Positions 50,584 to 59,511 are shown, numbered from the stretch's first letter. The stretch: 64,000 nt of DNA from Ruminococcus flavefaciens (GCA_902760805.1 CACWHY010000018.1:1-64000); one strand, 5' to 3'. Notes: generated by a model from the sequence alone, not told the origin. Program-made: numbers and translations.

Positions 50584-51723
50584 TTACTTTGTCAGCTCAG
50601 TGCGCATTGCGATAAGGTCGTAAACGTTCAGCTTGTCGTCCTCGACCAGATCGCCGTTCTTCCAGTTCTTGACGTTGTTGTCAGGGTTAGCCAGCAGGTA
50701 CTTCTGGAGAGCAACAGCATCGGCGATGTTGAATGAGCCGTCATCGTTGATGTCGCCTTTTACCACCTCGGGGTCAGAGTGGCTCTCATCGAAGACCATG
50801 GTAGCGTTTTTGAGGTAAGCCTCCTCGCTGTCCTTTTCAACGCCGTTCCAAGTGGCCTCACTGCCGTAGAAGGTAATGGTCGCACGAACATTGTCATCGT
50901 CCATGAAAGCGCTGCCCTCAATGGTTTTCAGCTTGCCGGAGAGCTTCAGGTCAGTGAGCTTGGGAGTGTCGTAGAATGCCATGCTCTCGATCAGCTCAAC
51001 GCCCTTGAGCTCAACAGATGTAAGGCTTTCGCAGAAAGCGAAGGTGTTGCTCAGAAGGGACTTGACGGAAGCAGGAACGACAACAGATGTAACAGAAGAG
51101 CTCATGAAGGAGCTGGGAGCGATGTACTCCACATCTGAGGGCACCTCAACGTCGCCTGTGCAGGTCTGGGCGTCAACAAGGGCGCCGTTTACCATGACCA
51201 GGGGGCTCTTCTTGCGCTGAGCCTCCAGCCAGGGCGTATCTCTGAATACCTGTCCGTCGAATTTGATCAGGTGGTCGGGGAAGTTTATCTCAGAAAGCAC
51301 GGAGCACTGGTCAAAGGCCTGGATGCCGATGTATTCAACGCTGTCGGGAATGGTGACGGACTTCAGGTTACTGTTTCCGGCGAAGGCCCAATTTCCGATG
51401 CTTGTGATCGTGTCAGGAAGTGTGATAGTGCTAGCTGACGAGCCGTCGAAAGCGTAGTCGCCGATAACAGTGACCGGCACGCCCTCGATAGCGGCAGGCA
51501 CCTCGAGGCTGGTGGCCTGGTAATCGCAGCCCCAGACAGAAACGTGATCTGAGTATTTTGTGTAATACAGCGTACCGGTGTTGCCGTCAGTGCCCTCTTC
51601 ATCAGCCCAAGCGGTAAGCGGAGCAGGTGCATAGCGGCTCTGGATGAGGCCGGAAGTCATGCCTGCGGTGATAGTCAGTGCTGCCAGAAAAGCGACAGCC
51701 TTCAATGATCTTTTCCCTCTCAT
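50584..51723 (-). CDS. BspA-type leucine-rich-repeat protein with dockerin
   Basis: 379 aa, secreted (signal about 1-42). Residues about 70-300 are LRR_5/BspA repeats ('VTVIGDYAFDGSSASTITLPDTITSIGNWAFAG', 'LKSVTIPDSVEYIGIQAF'). The C-terminal 60 residues are a dockerin: 'GDINDDGSFNIADAVALQKYLL' and 'NGDLVEDDKLNVYDLIAMRTELT'. AAGGAGA precedes ATG 51723. It carries no catalytic motif, so a binding or adhesive role on the cellulosome is likely (inference). Confidence 0.9.
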   Translation of the reverse strand: MRGKRSLKAVAFLAALTITAGMTSGLIQSRYAPAPLTAWADEEGTDGNTGTLYYTKYSDHVSVWGCDYQATSLEVPAAIEGVPVTVIGDYAFDGSSASTITLPDTITSIGNWAFAGNSNLKSVTIPDSVEYIGIQAFDQCSVLSEINFPDHLIKFDGQVFRDTPWLEAQRKKSPLVMVNGALVDAQTCTGDVEVPSDVEYIAPSSFMSSSVTSVVVPASVKSLLSNTFAFCESLTSVELKGVELIESMAFYDTPKLTDLKLSGKLKTIEGSAFMDDDNVRATITFYGSEATWNGVEKDSEEAYLKNATMVFDESHSDPEVVKGDINDDGSFNIADAVALQKYLLANPDNNVKNWKNGDLVEDDKLNVYDLIAMRTELTK

Positions 51724-51895
51724 AATAAGATCTCCTTTTTTGTAAAATAATTCCCTGTGGGCAAATAAAAATAGCCCATAATAATTGTAGCATTTTTTTA
51801 GTGGGATTTCCATACAAATCAGCGCCAAAAACCGAAAATCAGCGTATTCCACAAATACCGCAGCACCGATCTTAGCAGATCGACGGGATCTTTCT

Positions 51896-51924
51896 GCAAA
51901 AAGGGGGACTGCCATAGTCCCCCT
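51896..51924 (-). terminator. Terminator of the CorC/HlyC gene
   Basis: AGGGGGACT pairs with AGTCCCCCT across a 5-nt loop; on the minus strand a run of T follows. Confidence 0.92.
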
Positions 51925-51929
51925 CAAAG

Positions 51930-53189
51930 TCAGCTCTCGTTTTCCTCGTTTGGGTCGCTGATGAGCTCCACGATCACCTTTTCCACGGTCTGGTCTGTGA
52001 CCTTGGAAGCGGTCAGCCGGAAGCAGCCGCTGTCGGCAGACTGTCCCTCCTCGGGGATATGCTCCATAGCGTCGGTGATCCAGCCGCCCACTGAGGTGTA
52101 GTCCGTATGGACCAGATCCTGATCCAGGCCGAGCTGCTCCAGCAGGTCGCTGACGCTCATGTCTCCGGCCACCTCATACCTGCCCTCTGACAGGCGGAAA
52201 ATGCTGGGGACGATCTCGTCGTCCTCGTCATAGATCTCGCCCACAAGCTCCTCGATTATGTCCTCAAGGGTAACGATGCCCTTGGTGCCGCCGTACTGAT
52301 CCGTGACCACGGCCAGGTGTACCTTTGAGCGCTGCATAGACCGCATTGCCTCGCTGATCAGAGCGCTTTCGGCGATGTGGGGCACCTCCTGTATGATCTG
52401 TGAGATGTCCTCTCTGCCCTCCACCAGCATCTTGAAGAAGGCCTTGTTGGTGATCATGCCGGTGATGTTGTCCAGGCTCTTCTCATAGACCGGCAGCCGT
52501 GAGTACATCTCTGAGCTGAACAGCTCCTTGATCTGGGCAATGGTGGAGCCGGCCTCGATGCCCACCACCTTCACACGGGGGATCAGGATCTCGCTGACTG
52601 AGATCTCGTCGAATTCCAGAGCGCTCTTCACAAGCTCGCTCTCCTGCTCCTCGATAACGCCCTGCTCTTCGATCTCGTCGATCATGTATTTCAGCTCGTC
52701 CTCGGTGACGCTGGGGGAGGAGTCTCCCTTTGAGACCAGGGAGGAGAGCTTGTTGAAAAAGATCACCAGGGGCCTCAGCAGAGCCACCAGCACGGAAAGA
52801 GGCGAGGCGAAGGCCAGCGCCAGCTTCTCGGAGTTCTTCTTGGCGTAGGATTTTGGCAGCACCTCGCAGAATACCAGCACCAGCACAGTGATCACAGCGG
52901 TGGAGATGCCGGCGCCCTTGCTGCCGAAAATGCTGACGAAGAGCAGCGTGCTGATGGAGGAGCAGGCGATGTTGACGATATTGTTGCCGATGAGGACGGC
53001 AGTGAGCACGTCGTCAAAGCGGTTTGCCAGCCGAAGCGCCTTGCCGGCCTTTTTGTTTCCCTGGGACTCATAGTTTTTCAGCCTTAGCTTGTTCACGCTG
53101 GAATAGGCGGTCTCGGTGCTGGAAAAAAGCGCAGAGAACACCATCATAGCGGCGATAAGCAGGACCTTTACGATAATTTCCTTGTTCAT
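51930..53189 (-). CDS. CorC/HlyC-family (CNNM-type) membrane protein with CBS domains
   Basis: 419 aa. An N-terminal DUF21 membrane domain (about 1-180, 'SALFSSTETAYSSVNKLRLKN'), two CBS domains (about 205-325, with 'ILIPRVKVVGIE' and 'GGTKGIVTLEDIIEELVGEIYDE') and a CorC_HlyC domain (about 335-415). Members move or sense divalent cations, often Mg2+. ATG 53189 is chosen for AAAGGG upstream. It stands alone with its terminator. Confidence 0.92.
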   Translation of the reverse strand: MNKEIIVKVLLIAAMMVFSALFSSTETAYSSVNKLRLKNYESQGNKKAGKALRLANRFDDVLTAVLIGNNIVNIACSSISTLLFVSIFGSKGAGISTAVITVLVLVFCEVLPKSYAKKNSEKLALAFASPLSVLVALLRPLVIFFNKLSSLVSKGDSSPSVTEDELKYMIDEIEEQGVIEEQESELVKSALEFDEISVSEILIPRVKVVGIEAGSTIAQIKELFSSEMYSRLPVYEKSLDNITGMITNKAFFKMLVEGREDISQIIQEVPHIAESALISEAMRSMQRSKVHLAVVTDQYGGTKGIVTLEDIIEELVGEIYDEDDEIVPSIFRLSEGRYEVAGDMSVSDLLEQLGLDQDLVHTDYTSVGGWITDAMEHIPEEGQSADSGCFRLTASKVTDQTVEKVIVELISDPNEENES

Positions 53190-53448
53190 ATCCGACCCTT
53201 TCTCGATTTTATACCTATTTATTGTACCACGATCCCCGGAAAATTGCAAGATGGGTGGGAGGTGTGGGAGAGAAAGCCTGTCCCGGCACATTGGGTATTG
53301 GTAAAATGCACATATTCTCCACGAAAAGCTCCGGAAAATTCGTTACAGAAAACTCGAAATGAAACGTGAGAACAAGAGCGTTTGCGAGAAAACAAGAGAG
53401 ATTTGCAGAGAAAGTGGGATATAGATTGAAAAAAATCCGGAAAAACCC
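53190..53448. other. Intergenic region before rplM
   Basis: About 260 nt between divergent genes. No gene, repeat or strong promoter other than that of rplM was seen. Confidence 0.5.
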
Positions 53449-53477
53449 TTGACAAGGTGAAAAGTTTCGTGTATAAT
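53449..53477 (+). promoter_or_regulatory. Promoter of rplM-rpsI
   Basis: Perfect TTGACA (53449-53454), 17-bp spacer, TATAAT (53472-53477). Confidence 0.94.
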
Positions 53478-53483
53478 AATTCA

Positions 53484-53545
53484 TGCACTGTCGGGAATTC
53501 GGTTAGATCCTCCCCGGCGAAAATAAACTTATGGAGGAATAAATT
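53484..53545 (+). promoter_or_regulatory. Candidate ribosomal-protein L13 leader
   Basis: The roughly 60-nt leader of rplM contains a stem GTCGGG/CCCGGC around 'GGTTAGATCCTCC'. Firmicute rplM-rpsI operons often carry an L13 leader that binds the L13 protein for feedback control. The match is by position and a simple stem only. Confidence 0.5.
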
Positions 53546-53974
53546 ATGTCAACTACACTGGCAAAACCGGCTGAAGTAAGCCGTACATGGTATATCCTCG
53601 ACGCAGAGGGCCAGCCTCTCGGACGTGTAGCTGCTAAGGCTGCTCATATCCTCAGAGGTAAGCATAAGCCCACCTACACACCTAACGTAGACTGCGGCGA
53701 CCATGTTATCATCATCAACTGCGCAAAGGCTGTTCTCACAGGCAGAAAGCTGGAGCAGAAGAAGTATTACTGGCACACAGGCTGGATCGGTGGACTCAAG
53801 TCCATCTCTTACAAGGACCTGATGGCTAACCAGGCTGATAGAGCTATGATGATCGCAGTAAACGGAATGCTCCCCAACAACTCACTGGGCAGAGCACAGC
53901 TGAAGAGACTGCGCACATACAAGGATGCTGACCACAAGCAGGCTGCACAGAAGCCTGTAGCTTACGAGTATTGA
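53546..53974 (+). CDS. rplM: 50S ribosomal protein L13
   Basis: 142 aa. Family signature '[21 protein letters not shown]', '[24 protein letters not shown]' and '[19 protein letters not shown]'. It binds 23S rRNA early in 50S assembly. GGAGGA precedes the ATG and rpsI follows after 19 nt, the usual pair. Confidence 0.98.
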   Translation: MSTTLAKPAEVSRTWYILDAEGQPLGRVAAKAAHILRGKHKPTYTPNVDCGDHVIIINCAKAVLTGRKLEQKKYYWHTGWIGGLKSISYKDLMANQADRAMMIAVNGMLPNNSLGRAQLKRLRTYKDADHKQAAQKPVAYEY

Positions 53975-53993
53975 TAAAAGGAGGCGCTTTACA

Positions 53994-54395
53994 ATGTACG
54001 AATCAAAGGTAAAATACTACTACGGCACCGGCAGAAGAAAGCACTCCGTAGCAAGAGTTCGCATCTATCCCGGTACAGGTAACGTTACTATCAACGGAAG
54101 AGGCATCGACGATTACTTCGGTCTTGAGACACTCAAGCTCATCGTTCGTCAGCCCCTGGCACTCACAGACAACCTGGACAAGTTCGACATCGTTTGCACA
54201 GTTGCAGGCGGCGGCGTAACAGGTCAGGCTGGCGCTATCAGACACGGCGTATCAAGAGCTCTCTTGGAGTTCGATGCTGAGCTTCGTCCCGCCCTCAAGA
54301 AGGCTGGCTTCCTCACTCGTGACCCCAGAATGAAGGAGAGAAAGAAGTACGGTCTCAAGGCCGCTCGTCGTGCTCCTCAGTTCAGCAAGAGATAA
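53994..54395 (+). CDS. rpsI: 30S ribosomal protein S9
   Basis: 133 aa. '[16 protein letters not shown]', '[19 protein letters not shown]' and the universal end 'RRAPQFSKR', whose basic tail reaches the P-site tRNA. AAGGAGG precedes the ATG. The 3' end of rpsI is a known target of some integrative elements; remnants lie just downstream. Confidence 0.98.
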   Translation: MYESKVKYYYGTGRRKHSVARVRIYPGTGNVTINGRGIDDYFGLETLKLIVRQPLALTDNLDKFDIVCTVAGGGVTGQAGAIRHGVSRALLEFDAELRPALKKAGFLTRDPRMKERKKYGLKAARRAPQFSKR

Positions 54396-54433
54396 TCAGT
54401 CGCGAACTTACTTTTTTATCAAAAACAACGAAA

Positions 54434-54470
54434 AGCCTCGTAAACATTGCGTTTGCGAGGTTTTCTTTTT
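54434..54470 (+). terminator. Terminator of rplM-rpsI
   Basis: CCTCGTAAAC (54436-54445) pairs with GTTTGCGAGG (54451-54460, one G-U), then TTTTCTTTTT. Confidence 0.92.
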
Positions 54471-54510
54471 GCCTGAAAAACGTGCTGAGAACTGCTCAAA
54501 AACTGACGGT

Positions 54511-54540
54511 AGCACCCATACAGCACCCATACAGCACCCA
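54511..54540. repeat. Tandem 11-bp direct repeat AGCACCCATAC
   Basis: Two full units and one partial unit at 54511, 54522 and 54533. Short direct repeats next to a conserved gene's 3' end resemble integrase arm sites; this is inference. Confidence 0.65.
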
Positions 54541-54596
54541 CTAATAACTGTTTGGAAGTCTTATGAGGGATTTTCTTGTGGAGCTGAAATATTCAG

Positions 54597-54731
54597 TTAT
54601 GAAAGCGGGCGATTTAAGCTTGCTGCAAGCAGAAGGTTTTTCTGGTACGCCTCGAAGTCGTTTAAGGCTTCCTTTAGGGTATCCGCTCTGCCGGAGGTAA
54701 CTGTGTAGAACGGGGTGGAGGCGGATACTGA
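54597..54731 (-). pseudogene. C-terminal remnant of a lost gene
   Basis: Read on the minus strand, an open stretch of about 45 codons ends in TAA with protein-like sequence ('GRADTLKEALNDFEAYQKNL', then 'LLAASLNRPLS'), a plausible helical C-terminus. There is no start codon or ribosome site, and the frame runs into a terminator hairpin upstream. It looks like the tail of a gene lost by deletion. Family not recognised. Confidence 0.45.
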
Positions 54732-54767
54732 AAAAGCACCGTACCTTATTCGGCACGGTGCTTTTTT
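54731..54767 (-). terminator. Bidirectional terminator after the 30-aa peptide gene
   Basis: AAAAAGCACCGT pairs with ACGGTGCTTTTTT across a loop of about 12 nt; A and T runs allow use on either strand. It sits 6 nt after the small peptide's stop. Confidence 0.88.
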
Positions 54768-54772
54768 CTTGA

Positions 54773-54865
54773 TCAGTCTCTCTCAAGCAGGTCACCACTT
54801 GCTGTGATAACATCCTCACAGTCGAAAGATACGATCTGCATTGAGGGGCTCTCGTAATTCTCCAT
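54773..54865 (-). CDS. 30-residue peptide gene
   Basis: A short frame of 30 codons with GGAG 9 nt before the ATG and a terminator just after its stop, so it looks like a real gene. The peptide begins MENYESPSMQIVSFDCEDVI and ends TASGDLLERD. The pattern 'P-x-M-x-I-x-x-F-x-x-E-D-V-I-T-x-S' recurs in small peptides of gut Clostridia as I remember them, whose function is undefined. It has one cysteine and no signal peptide. Confidence 0.65.
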   Translation of the reverse strand: MENYESPSMQIVSFDCEDVITASGDLLERD

Positions 54866-54901
54866 TGATGAACACGCTCCTTTCGTAGCATTGTTATATT
54901 A

Positions 54902-56146
54902 TCATGCACTAAAGTAATTTTCAGCTGACTTGCAGTAGACCATGAGTGCAGTGATAATTGTCTTGAGGCTCTCTGATGTAGTGCTCTTATTTAGCTTGTT
55001 GTAAGCGTAGGTCTGGATACTATAGGTGATCGTGCTGCTGATCTGTTTACCGTTCACACAGAGCTTTGCAGTAACAGGACAGCAGGAGTCCTTTGCCTTG
55101 ATATCAGACAGATCATACCTATACTCGTTTTCATGATCTCCCTTGATGAACTTCTTGAACGGTACGCTCTTGGTGATCTGCTCGCCAAGAATATTTTTGT
55201 AGGAAAGTTCTAAGGTCACCTTATTTTTATCAACGGAGCTGTCGAAAGTCATGTAGTAAACGATCGATACATTGTTGCCCAAAAGCAGGTTTTTGCCTGT
55301 GAATTGTGCCTTGGGAGAGCTTATGGTTTCCTCAAAAGCATCTGACTTGATGTTGATCGTAGAGGGATCTGTTGCCAAAGCCTTCTGTGCGGAGGTGAGC
55401 TGTCCATTAGCCAGAGCCTCTGTGTTGTAGCTGAAATAGGTCTGTGCTGCTGCTCCGTAGTTAAGCATATCCACCAGAAGCACCTTGAGATCCTTCTTTG
55501 TTGAGCTCTTATTCAGCTTGTTGTAGGCGTACTTGCTGATGCTGTATTCATCAGTTTGTGAGATGTATGTCTTTCCGTCCTTCTCGGCGAAAAGGACTGC
55601 ATACACGTTGCTGTTCATTTCTTTAGCTGCAATGTTCTTGTACTCGAAGGCATACTCTTCGCCATATCCTGAGTCCTCGATAAAATAATTTTTCATCACG
55701 CTGGTAACATACTCTGTACCGTTATCAGTGTATTTCTCCTTCATGAGCACAAGGCGGACATTCTCAAATCCTTCAAGATCTGCTGTTGAGACATAGTACA
55801 TTATTCCCAGGTTATTGCTAATGGAAACATTATGGCTGAAGGTCAGATCCATATGGCCGGAGATCTCGAGGCCGTTGTTCGGGTCGGTCTCTTGGTCGAT
55901 GTACTGACCGCCTTCCAGAGCTTCAACAGCGGCAGTTGAGGCCTTCTCAGAGAAGAACGGCTTAGTCTCGCCGGCAAGTCTCAGTGAGATCGTGTACTCT
56001 GTGCTGGGAGACAGACCTGTGAAGGCCGCACCGTTCATGGACACCATCGAAACGTAATTCTTACCGTCAATGCTCAGCTCATAGGCACAGTCATCGAATA
56101 CGTTCTCATATGCGAGCATACTCATTTTCCAACTTTTTGTGTACAT
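54902..56146 (-). CDS. Surface-protein fragment, 5'-truncated, with duplicated C-terminal module
   Basis: 414 aa. It begins inside what looks like a fibronectin-III-type domain ('AAFTGLSPSTEYTISLRLAG') and has neither signal peptide nor a Shine-Dalgarno site. Two copies of a module of about 155 aa follow, each ending almost identically ('YAYNKLNKSSTKKDLKVLL' at about 212 and 'YAYNKLNKSTTSESLKTII' at about 380). Such modules end secreted proteins in related bacteria. The gene starts right behind the response-regulator stop. It is probably the tail of a larger exported protein joined by deletion. Confidence 0.65.
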   Translation of the reverse strand: MYTKSWKMSMLAYENVFDDCAYELSIDGKNYVSMVSMNGAAFTGLSPSTEYTISLRLAGETKPFFSEKASTAAVEALEGGQYIDQETDPNNGLEISGHMDLTFSHNVSISNNLGIMYYVSTADLEGFENVRLVLMKEKYTDNGTEYVTSVMKNYFIEDSGYGEEYAFEYKNIAAKEMNSNVYAVLFAEKDGKTYISQTDEYSISKYAYNKLNKSSTKKDLKVLLVDMLNYGAAAQTYFSYNTEALANGQLTSAQKALATDPSTINIKSDAFEETISSPKAQFTGKNLLLGNNVSIVYYMTFDSSVDKNKVTLELSYKNILGEQITKSVPFKKFIKGDHENEYRYDLSDIKAKDSCCPVTAKLCVNGKQISSTITYSIQTYAYNKLNKSTTSESLKTIITALMVYCKSAENYFSA

Positions 56147-56152
56147 ATAACA

Positions 56153-56181
56153 AAGAGGACCGACATTCCGTCAGTCCTCTT
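56153..56181 (-). terminator. Hairpin at the response-regulator stop
   Basis: AAGAGGAC-GAC and GTC-GTCCTCTT pair with one mismatch over a 5-nt loop; only three T follow on the minus strand, so termination may be partial. The stem includes the stop codon. Confidence 0.55.
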
Positions 56182-56815
56182 CTCCGATATCCCTGTTATT
56201 GATGACAAGTCCGCCGCCCCTTGCCCTTATGGCAAGCTGCAAACGGCTCTTGAAGCCGGTCTTTTCCAGCATATCCGAAATATGCCGCTTCACGGTGCTC
56301 TGGGACATATAAAGCCGCTTGCTGATCTCCTTGTTGGACGCCCCGGATACAAGCTCACGCAGCACTTCTATCTCAGTGTCAGTGAGCTCTGTGCTGATGA
56401 TATTCCCGAATCGCACAACGGGCATACTTGTGGGATAAATGGATTCGCCTGCCATCGTTCTGTCCATTATCTCGATGAGGGGCTGCTCCTGCACCTCCTT
56501 GTGCCAGAAGCTGTCCACCACGACCGCCTTAGCTCTTTCGATGTAGGATACCTCCGGCATGGAAGTCACCAGCAGGATCTTTATTTCCGGACGTTTCTCC
56601 TTGATCTCCTTCGATGCATCAAGACCGTCCATGCCGCTGCCCATTACAACGTCCATCAGGATAAGGTCTATCTTCTGATGCAGTGCAGTTTCTACGGCTT
56701 CTTCGGGCGTTGTGGCAAAGGCGGCGATCTCGTAGCTCTCTGAGCCTTTGACCGCCAGCTCAAACATCTGACGCACCATTTTCTGATCGTCAGCGATCAG
56801 CACCTTATATGCCAT
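56171..56815 (-). CDS. NarL/LuxR-type response regulator
   Basis: 214 aa. Receiver domain with acid pair Asp9-Asp10, phospho-acceptor Asp55 in 'LILMDVVMG', and 'LLVTSMPE'. C-terminal LuxR HTH ('LTDTEIEVLRELVSGASNKEISKRLYMSQSTVKRHI'). ATG 56815 has GAGGAGG 5 nt upstream and overlaps the kinase gene by 11 nt. Its kinase partner is the next gene upstream. Targets unknown. Confidence 0.92.
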   Translation of the reverse strand: MAYKVLIADDQKMVRQMFELAVKGSESYEIAAFATTPEEAVETALHQKIDLILMDVVMGSGMDGLDASKEIKEKRPEIKILLVTSMPEVSYIERAKAVVVDSFWHKEVQEQPLIEIMDRTMAGESIYPTSMPVVRFGNIISTELTDTEIEVLRELVSGASNKEISKRLYMSQSTVKRHISDMLEKTGFKSRLQLAIRARGGGLVINNRDIGEED

Positions 56816-58076
56816 TTTGTTCCTCCTCACTTTTCTTTGGCAGCGTCAGGCTCAGTGCAAACGCCGGGCTGCTGCTGATCTGCATACTGCCGCCGATACT
56901 TTCTGTCTTTTCCCTGAGATTGGCAAGTCCGCCGTTTTCCCTGATCTTTCCTTCAGGGGATTTTCCGTTGTTGGTAAAGCGCAGCCTGTAGCTGTCAGCG
57001 GTTTCTTCCACTGTGATATATGCTTCATTTCCCTGCGCATGACGCAGAACATTGGTCACATGAACGATGATCGCCGAGTTTATGACAGGAACGAGGTGCT
57101 TCTTTTCAGGCAGTTCTCCCGTCAGTACGACCCTGACACCCAGCTTTTCTGCATGGCTCAGCGTAACATAATACGGATGCTGCCATTCCTCCCGTTCTTC
57201 GTTTTTCAGCAGGGCGATATTCCTCCTCCACAGCCGGAGCATCTCACCTTTGTCGGTCTGCTCCGGGTCTGCCAGATACCGCTTTGTCATAAGCAGGGTC
57301 TGCCCGAAGCTGTCGTGGATATTGATCTTGATCTGCAAGGTCTCCTTCTCCATGATTACATACTGAATGGTGGAGTTCAGTGCTTTCAGCCTGGTGTTGA
57401 TATAGTCTGCCTGCCGCTGCTTTTCCCGAAGCTCTGCGGTCAGGCGGTATTCCTCGGTGATGTCGAAGGCGAGCAGTTCCCAGATAGGCGTATCGTTCAG
57501 CATTACTCTGCGCCTGTCGAAGCTGTATGCAGTGCCGTCATCAAAGCAGATGATAGGCCTTTCGCCTCTGGTGACAGCGTATGGCGTATCGCCGTCCGAG
57601 ACAGCGTTCCACAGGTATTCGGCGTTGGATATGTTTTCCCCGAACAGCCTTTGGGAGATGCTTTCCATTTTTAGATTGACCAGCTTCGTCTGTCCGCCGT
57701 CATAGTAAAAGCATATCCCCGTCGGAAGATGATCCATGCTCTCCTTGAGCGAAAGCGGGGAGAGTTTTTGTTTGTGGGATCTCAGGATATGCAGCAGCTC
57801 CAGCACCATTATGGCTGTCAGAACAGCATTCAGTACAATGACGCTGACCGCTGGTATCCCGATCATAAGATCGCCCATTTCTTCGATCTGTGTGATCAGT
57901 ATCATATCAATGGTGAAGGCGAACAAGACCTCCGCAGCTGATGCGAAAAGCCTGAGCCTGCTTCGCTCGGTGTGGTAATAGCGCAGAAATTCGATCAGAA
58001 GTAAAAAGGAGATGACCGTCAGCCACAGGAGCAGACTGCTCTTTATCACTTCGGGGAGAGACATGAAATTACTCAT
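56805..58076 (-). CDS. Membrane histidine kinase of the NarX/LiaS type
   Basis: 423 aa. Three or more membrane helices (about 12-30, 45-62, 72-95), a PAS-like segment (about 115-210), a coiled-coil, the phospho-acceptor His254 in 'NIHDSFGQTLL', and an HATPase_c domain ('INSAIIVHVTNVLRHA', 'ENGGLANLREKTESIGG'). ATG 58076 has GGGAGG upstream and overlaps the upstream gene by 8 nt. It forms a two-component system with the downstream regulator. Confidence 0.9.
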   Translation of the reverse strand: MSNFMSLPEVIKSSLLLWLTVISFLLLIEFLRYYHTERSRLRLFASAAEVLFAFTIDMILITQIEEMGDLMIGIPAVSVIVLNAVLTAIMVLELLHILRSHKQKLSPLSLKESMDHLPTGICFYYDGGQTKLVNLKMESISQRLFGENISNAEYLWNAVSDGDTPYAVTRGERPIICFDDGTAYSFDRRRVMLNDTPIWELLAFDITEEYRLTAELREKQRQADYINTRLKALNSTIQYVIMEKETLQIKINIHDSFGQTLLMTKRYLADPEQTDKGEMLRLWRRNIALLKNEEREEWQHPYYVTLSHAEKLGVRVVLTGELPEKKHLVPVINSAIIVHVTNVLRHAQGNEAYITVEETADSYRLRFTNNGKSPEGKIRENGGLANLREKTESIGGSMQISSSPAFALSLTLPKKSEEEQNGI

Positions 58077-59226
58077 TAACAGCACCTCCCATACACAGTG
58101 TAAAGCGGTGCATATCGTCTTCTGTCTCTTCGGCAAGTGTAAGTCCCGCAGCTTTAATAGTCTCACACAGATGCTCTCTGTCTATCCCCACACTGTCCTG
58201 ATCGGTCTCCATTATCATAACAGTTCTTTCATCGGGTATGATATGTACCAGACCTGCACTCATACCTTCAAGTCCCGATTCGATGACCGCTTCGAACAGG
58301 TCATAGGCTGCGATGATCTTCTGTGAGGGCAGCAGGAGATTCCTGCCGCTTTTAAGCTCACATTCTATCCCCAGAAAGCTCATATACTCAAAGCTCTCAT
58401 TGATCGAAAGATACAGATCGTCAGTGGAGAGCGTACCCTGTTTGTCAGCGATCAGCATCATATTGGCACATCGCTTGACATAAGCTCCCAGCAGCAGACA
58501 GAGCTTCATACGCCTATCAAGTACATCATCGGCTTCCAGGAACTCATCGATCCGCACAAGCTGATTTCGGGTATGCTCTGCTATCCTGTCGTAGAGTTTG
58601 TTCTGTGTCTCGTATTTTACCATTTCGGATGTGAGCCTGTTCTCTTCCTCAATGAGGTCGTTTTCTTCCTCGATGCACTCAGTGGCTTCCTCGATCTCGC
58701 TGTTGATGCGATGTATAGCAGACAGATCCTCGCTCCACAAAACGAAGCCGCCGTTTATGGGCTTTCTGCGTGTGATATGCTCCTCGCTGTCTGCCTGTTC
58801 AATAAAGTCTGCCGAACGGAAAATGATCCTTTCATCAGTATCTACCAGAGCGGCATTGACGCCAGAGCGTTCAAACAGCTCCCGATAGCCTGTGTTTGTC
58901 TTGATAAGCCCGATATGTACGCAGCTTTCCCAGATGCCAATGAAAAGGAGAGCATACATCTCTTGCAGGTTGTATGTTTTTATATCCGATACCATCGGCG
59001 AGCCTCCGCAGACAAAATACACGGCTAACATTATCACACCGAAAACAGAGACCGCCACTGGGACATACCAGCTTTTGCGGCTCTGGGAAAGTAGGGGAGG
59101 CCGCCCTCGGCCTCCCGACCGATCCGACAACATCCGCCGGAACAAATTGTAGGGGACGGCGTCCTCGACGTCCCGGCCATTGGCAAAATGTATGCGGAAA
59201 CGATATTGGCGGGGCGATGTGGGCAT
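58069..59226 (-). pseudogene. Sensor-like membrane protein, 5' end replaced by palindromic repeats
   Basis: The open frame has 385 codons, but about the first 48 (upstream of roughly 59085) are translated repeat DNA with RG- and P-rich junk. Recognisable sequence starts near 'SWYVPVAVSVFGVIMLAVYF', one membrane helix, then 'NAALVDTDERIIFRSADF' (PAS-like), a long Glu-rich coiled-coil (about 170-215) and a degenerate kinase-like C-terminus without His or ATP motifs. It overlaps the kinase start and likely belonged to the same three-gene sensor operon. Membrane helices further upstream were probably lost. Confidence 0.65.
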
Positions 59227-59345
59227 CGCCCCCTACGTTTTGGTGTTCGTGGCGGACGGGCAGACACATGGGATCCGCCCCTACAGAACGATCCAACATA
59301 CGTTATTCAAACACTCAAGTAGGGGCGGATATTATCCGCCCGTAC
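59091..59345. repeat. Array of five GC-rich palindromic repeats
   Basis: Units at 59091-59120, 59149-59178, 59209-59236, 59251-59285 and 59319-59345. Each has GTAGGGG (or its inverse CCCCTAC) at one edge and a short inverted repeat, for example GGGAGGCC/GGCCTCCC, GGGGCGATG/CATCGCCCC and GGGCGGATA/TATCCGCCC. Spacers also repeat: TTGGCAAAATGTATGCGGAAA-like at 59180 and 59350. A further copy is at 33445. They are a dispersed REP-like family. Confidence 0.8.
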
Positions 59346-59364
59346 CGTTTGGACAATGTATGCG

Positions 59365-59412
59365 AAAAAAGCAGGCTGCCGATTCGTGATCCATGATCAC
59401 GAATCGGCAGCC
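59365..59412 (-). terminator. Terminator of the ECF sigma operon
   Basis: An 18-bp perfect stem (59374-59391 with 59395-59412) with a 3-nt loop; six T follow on the minus strand. The gap 59413-59511 shows nothing else. Confidence 0.88.
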
Positions 59413-59511
59413 CACGAAACTGCATGAGGGGGAGTTCCCCTCCGCAGCGTTTTTATGCTTTTTCAGTACAGGCGGCTAAGTTTCAGAGTCAACAGGCAGC
59501 ATTGATTTCTG

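Noticed and set aside
59091-59345. Repeat array as a CRISPR array
   Set aside because: Units are palindromic, differ from each other, are unevenly spaced, and no cas gene is near.
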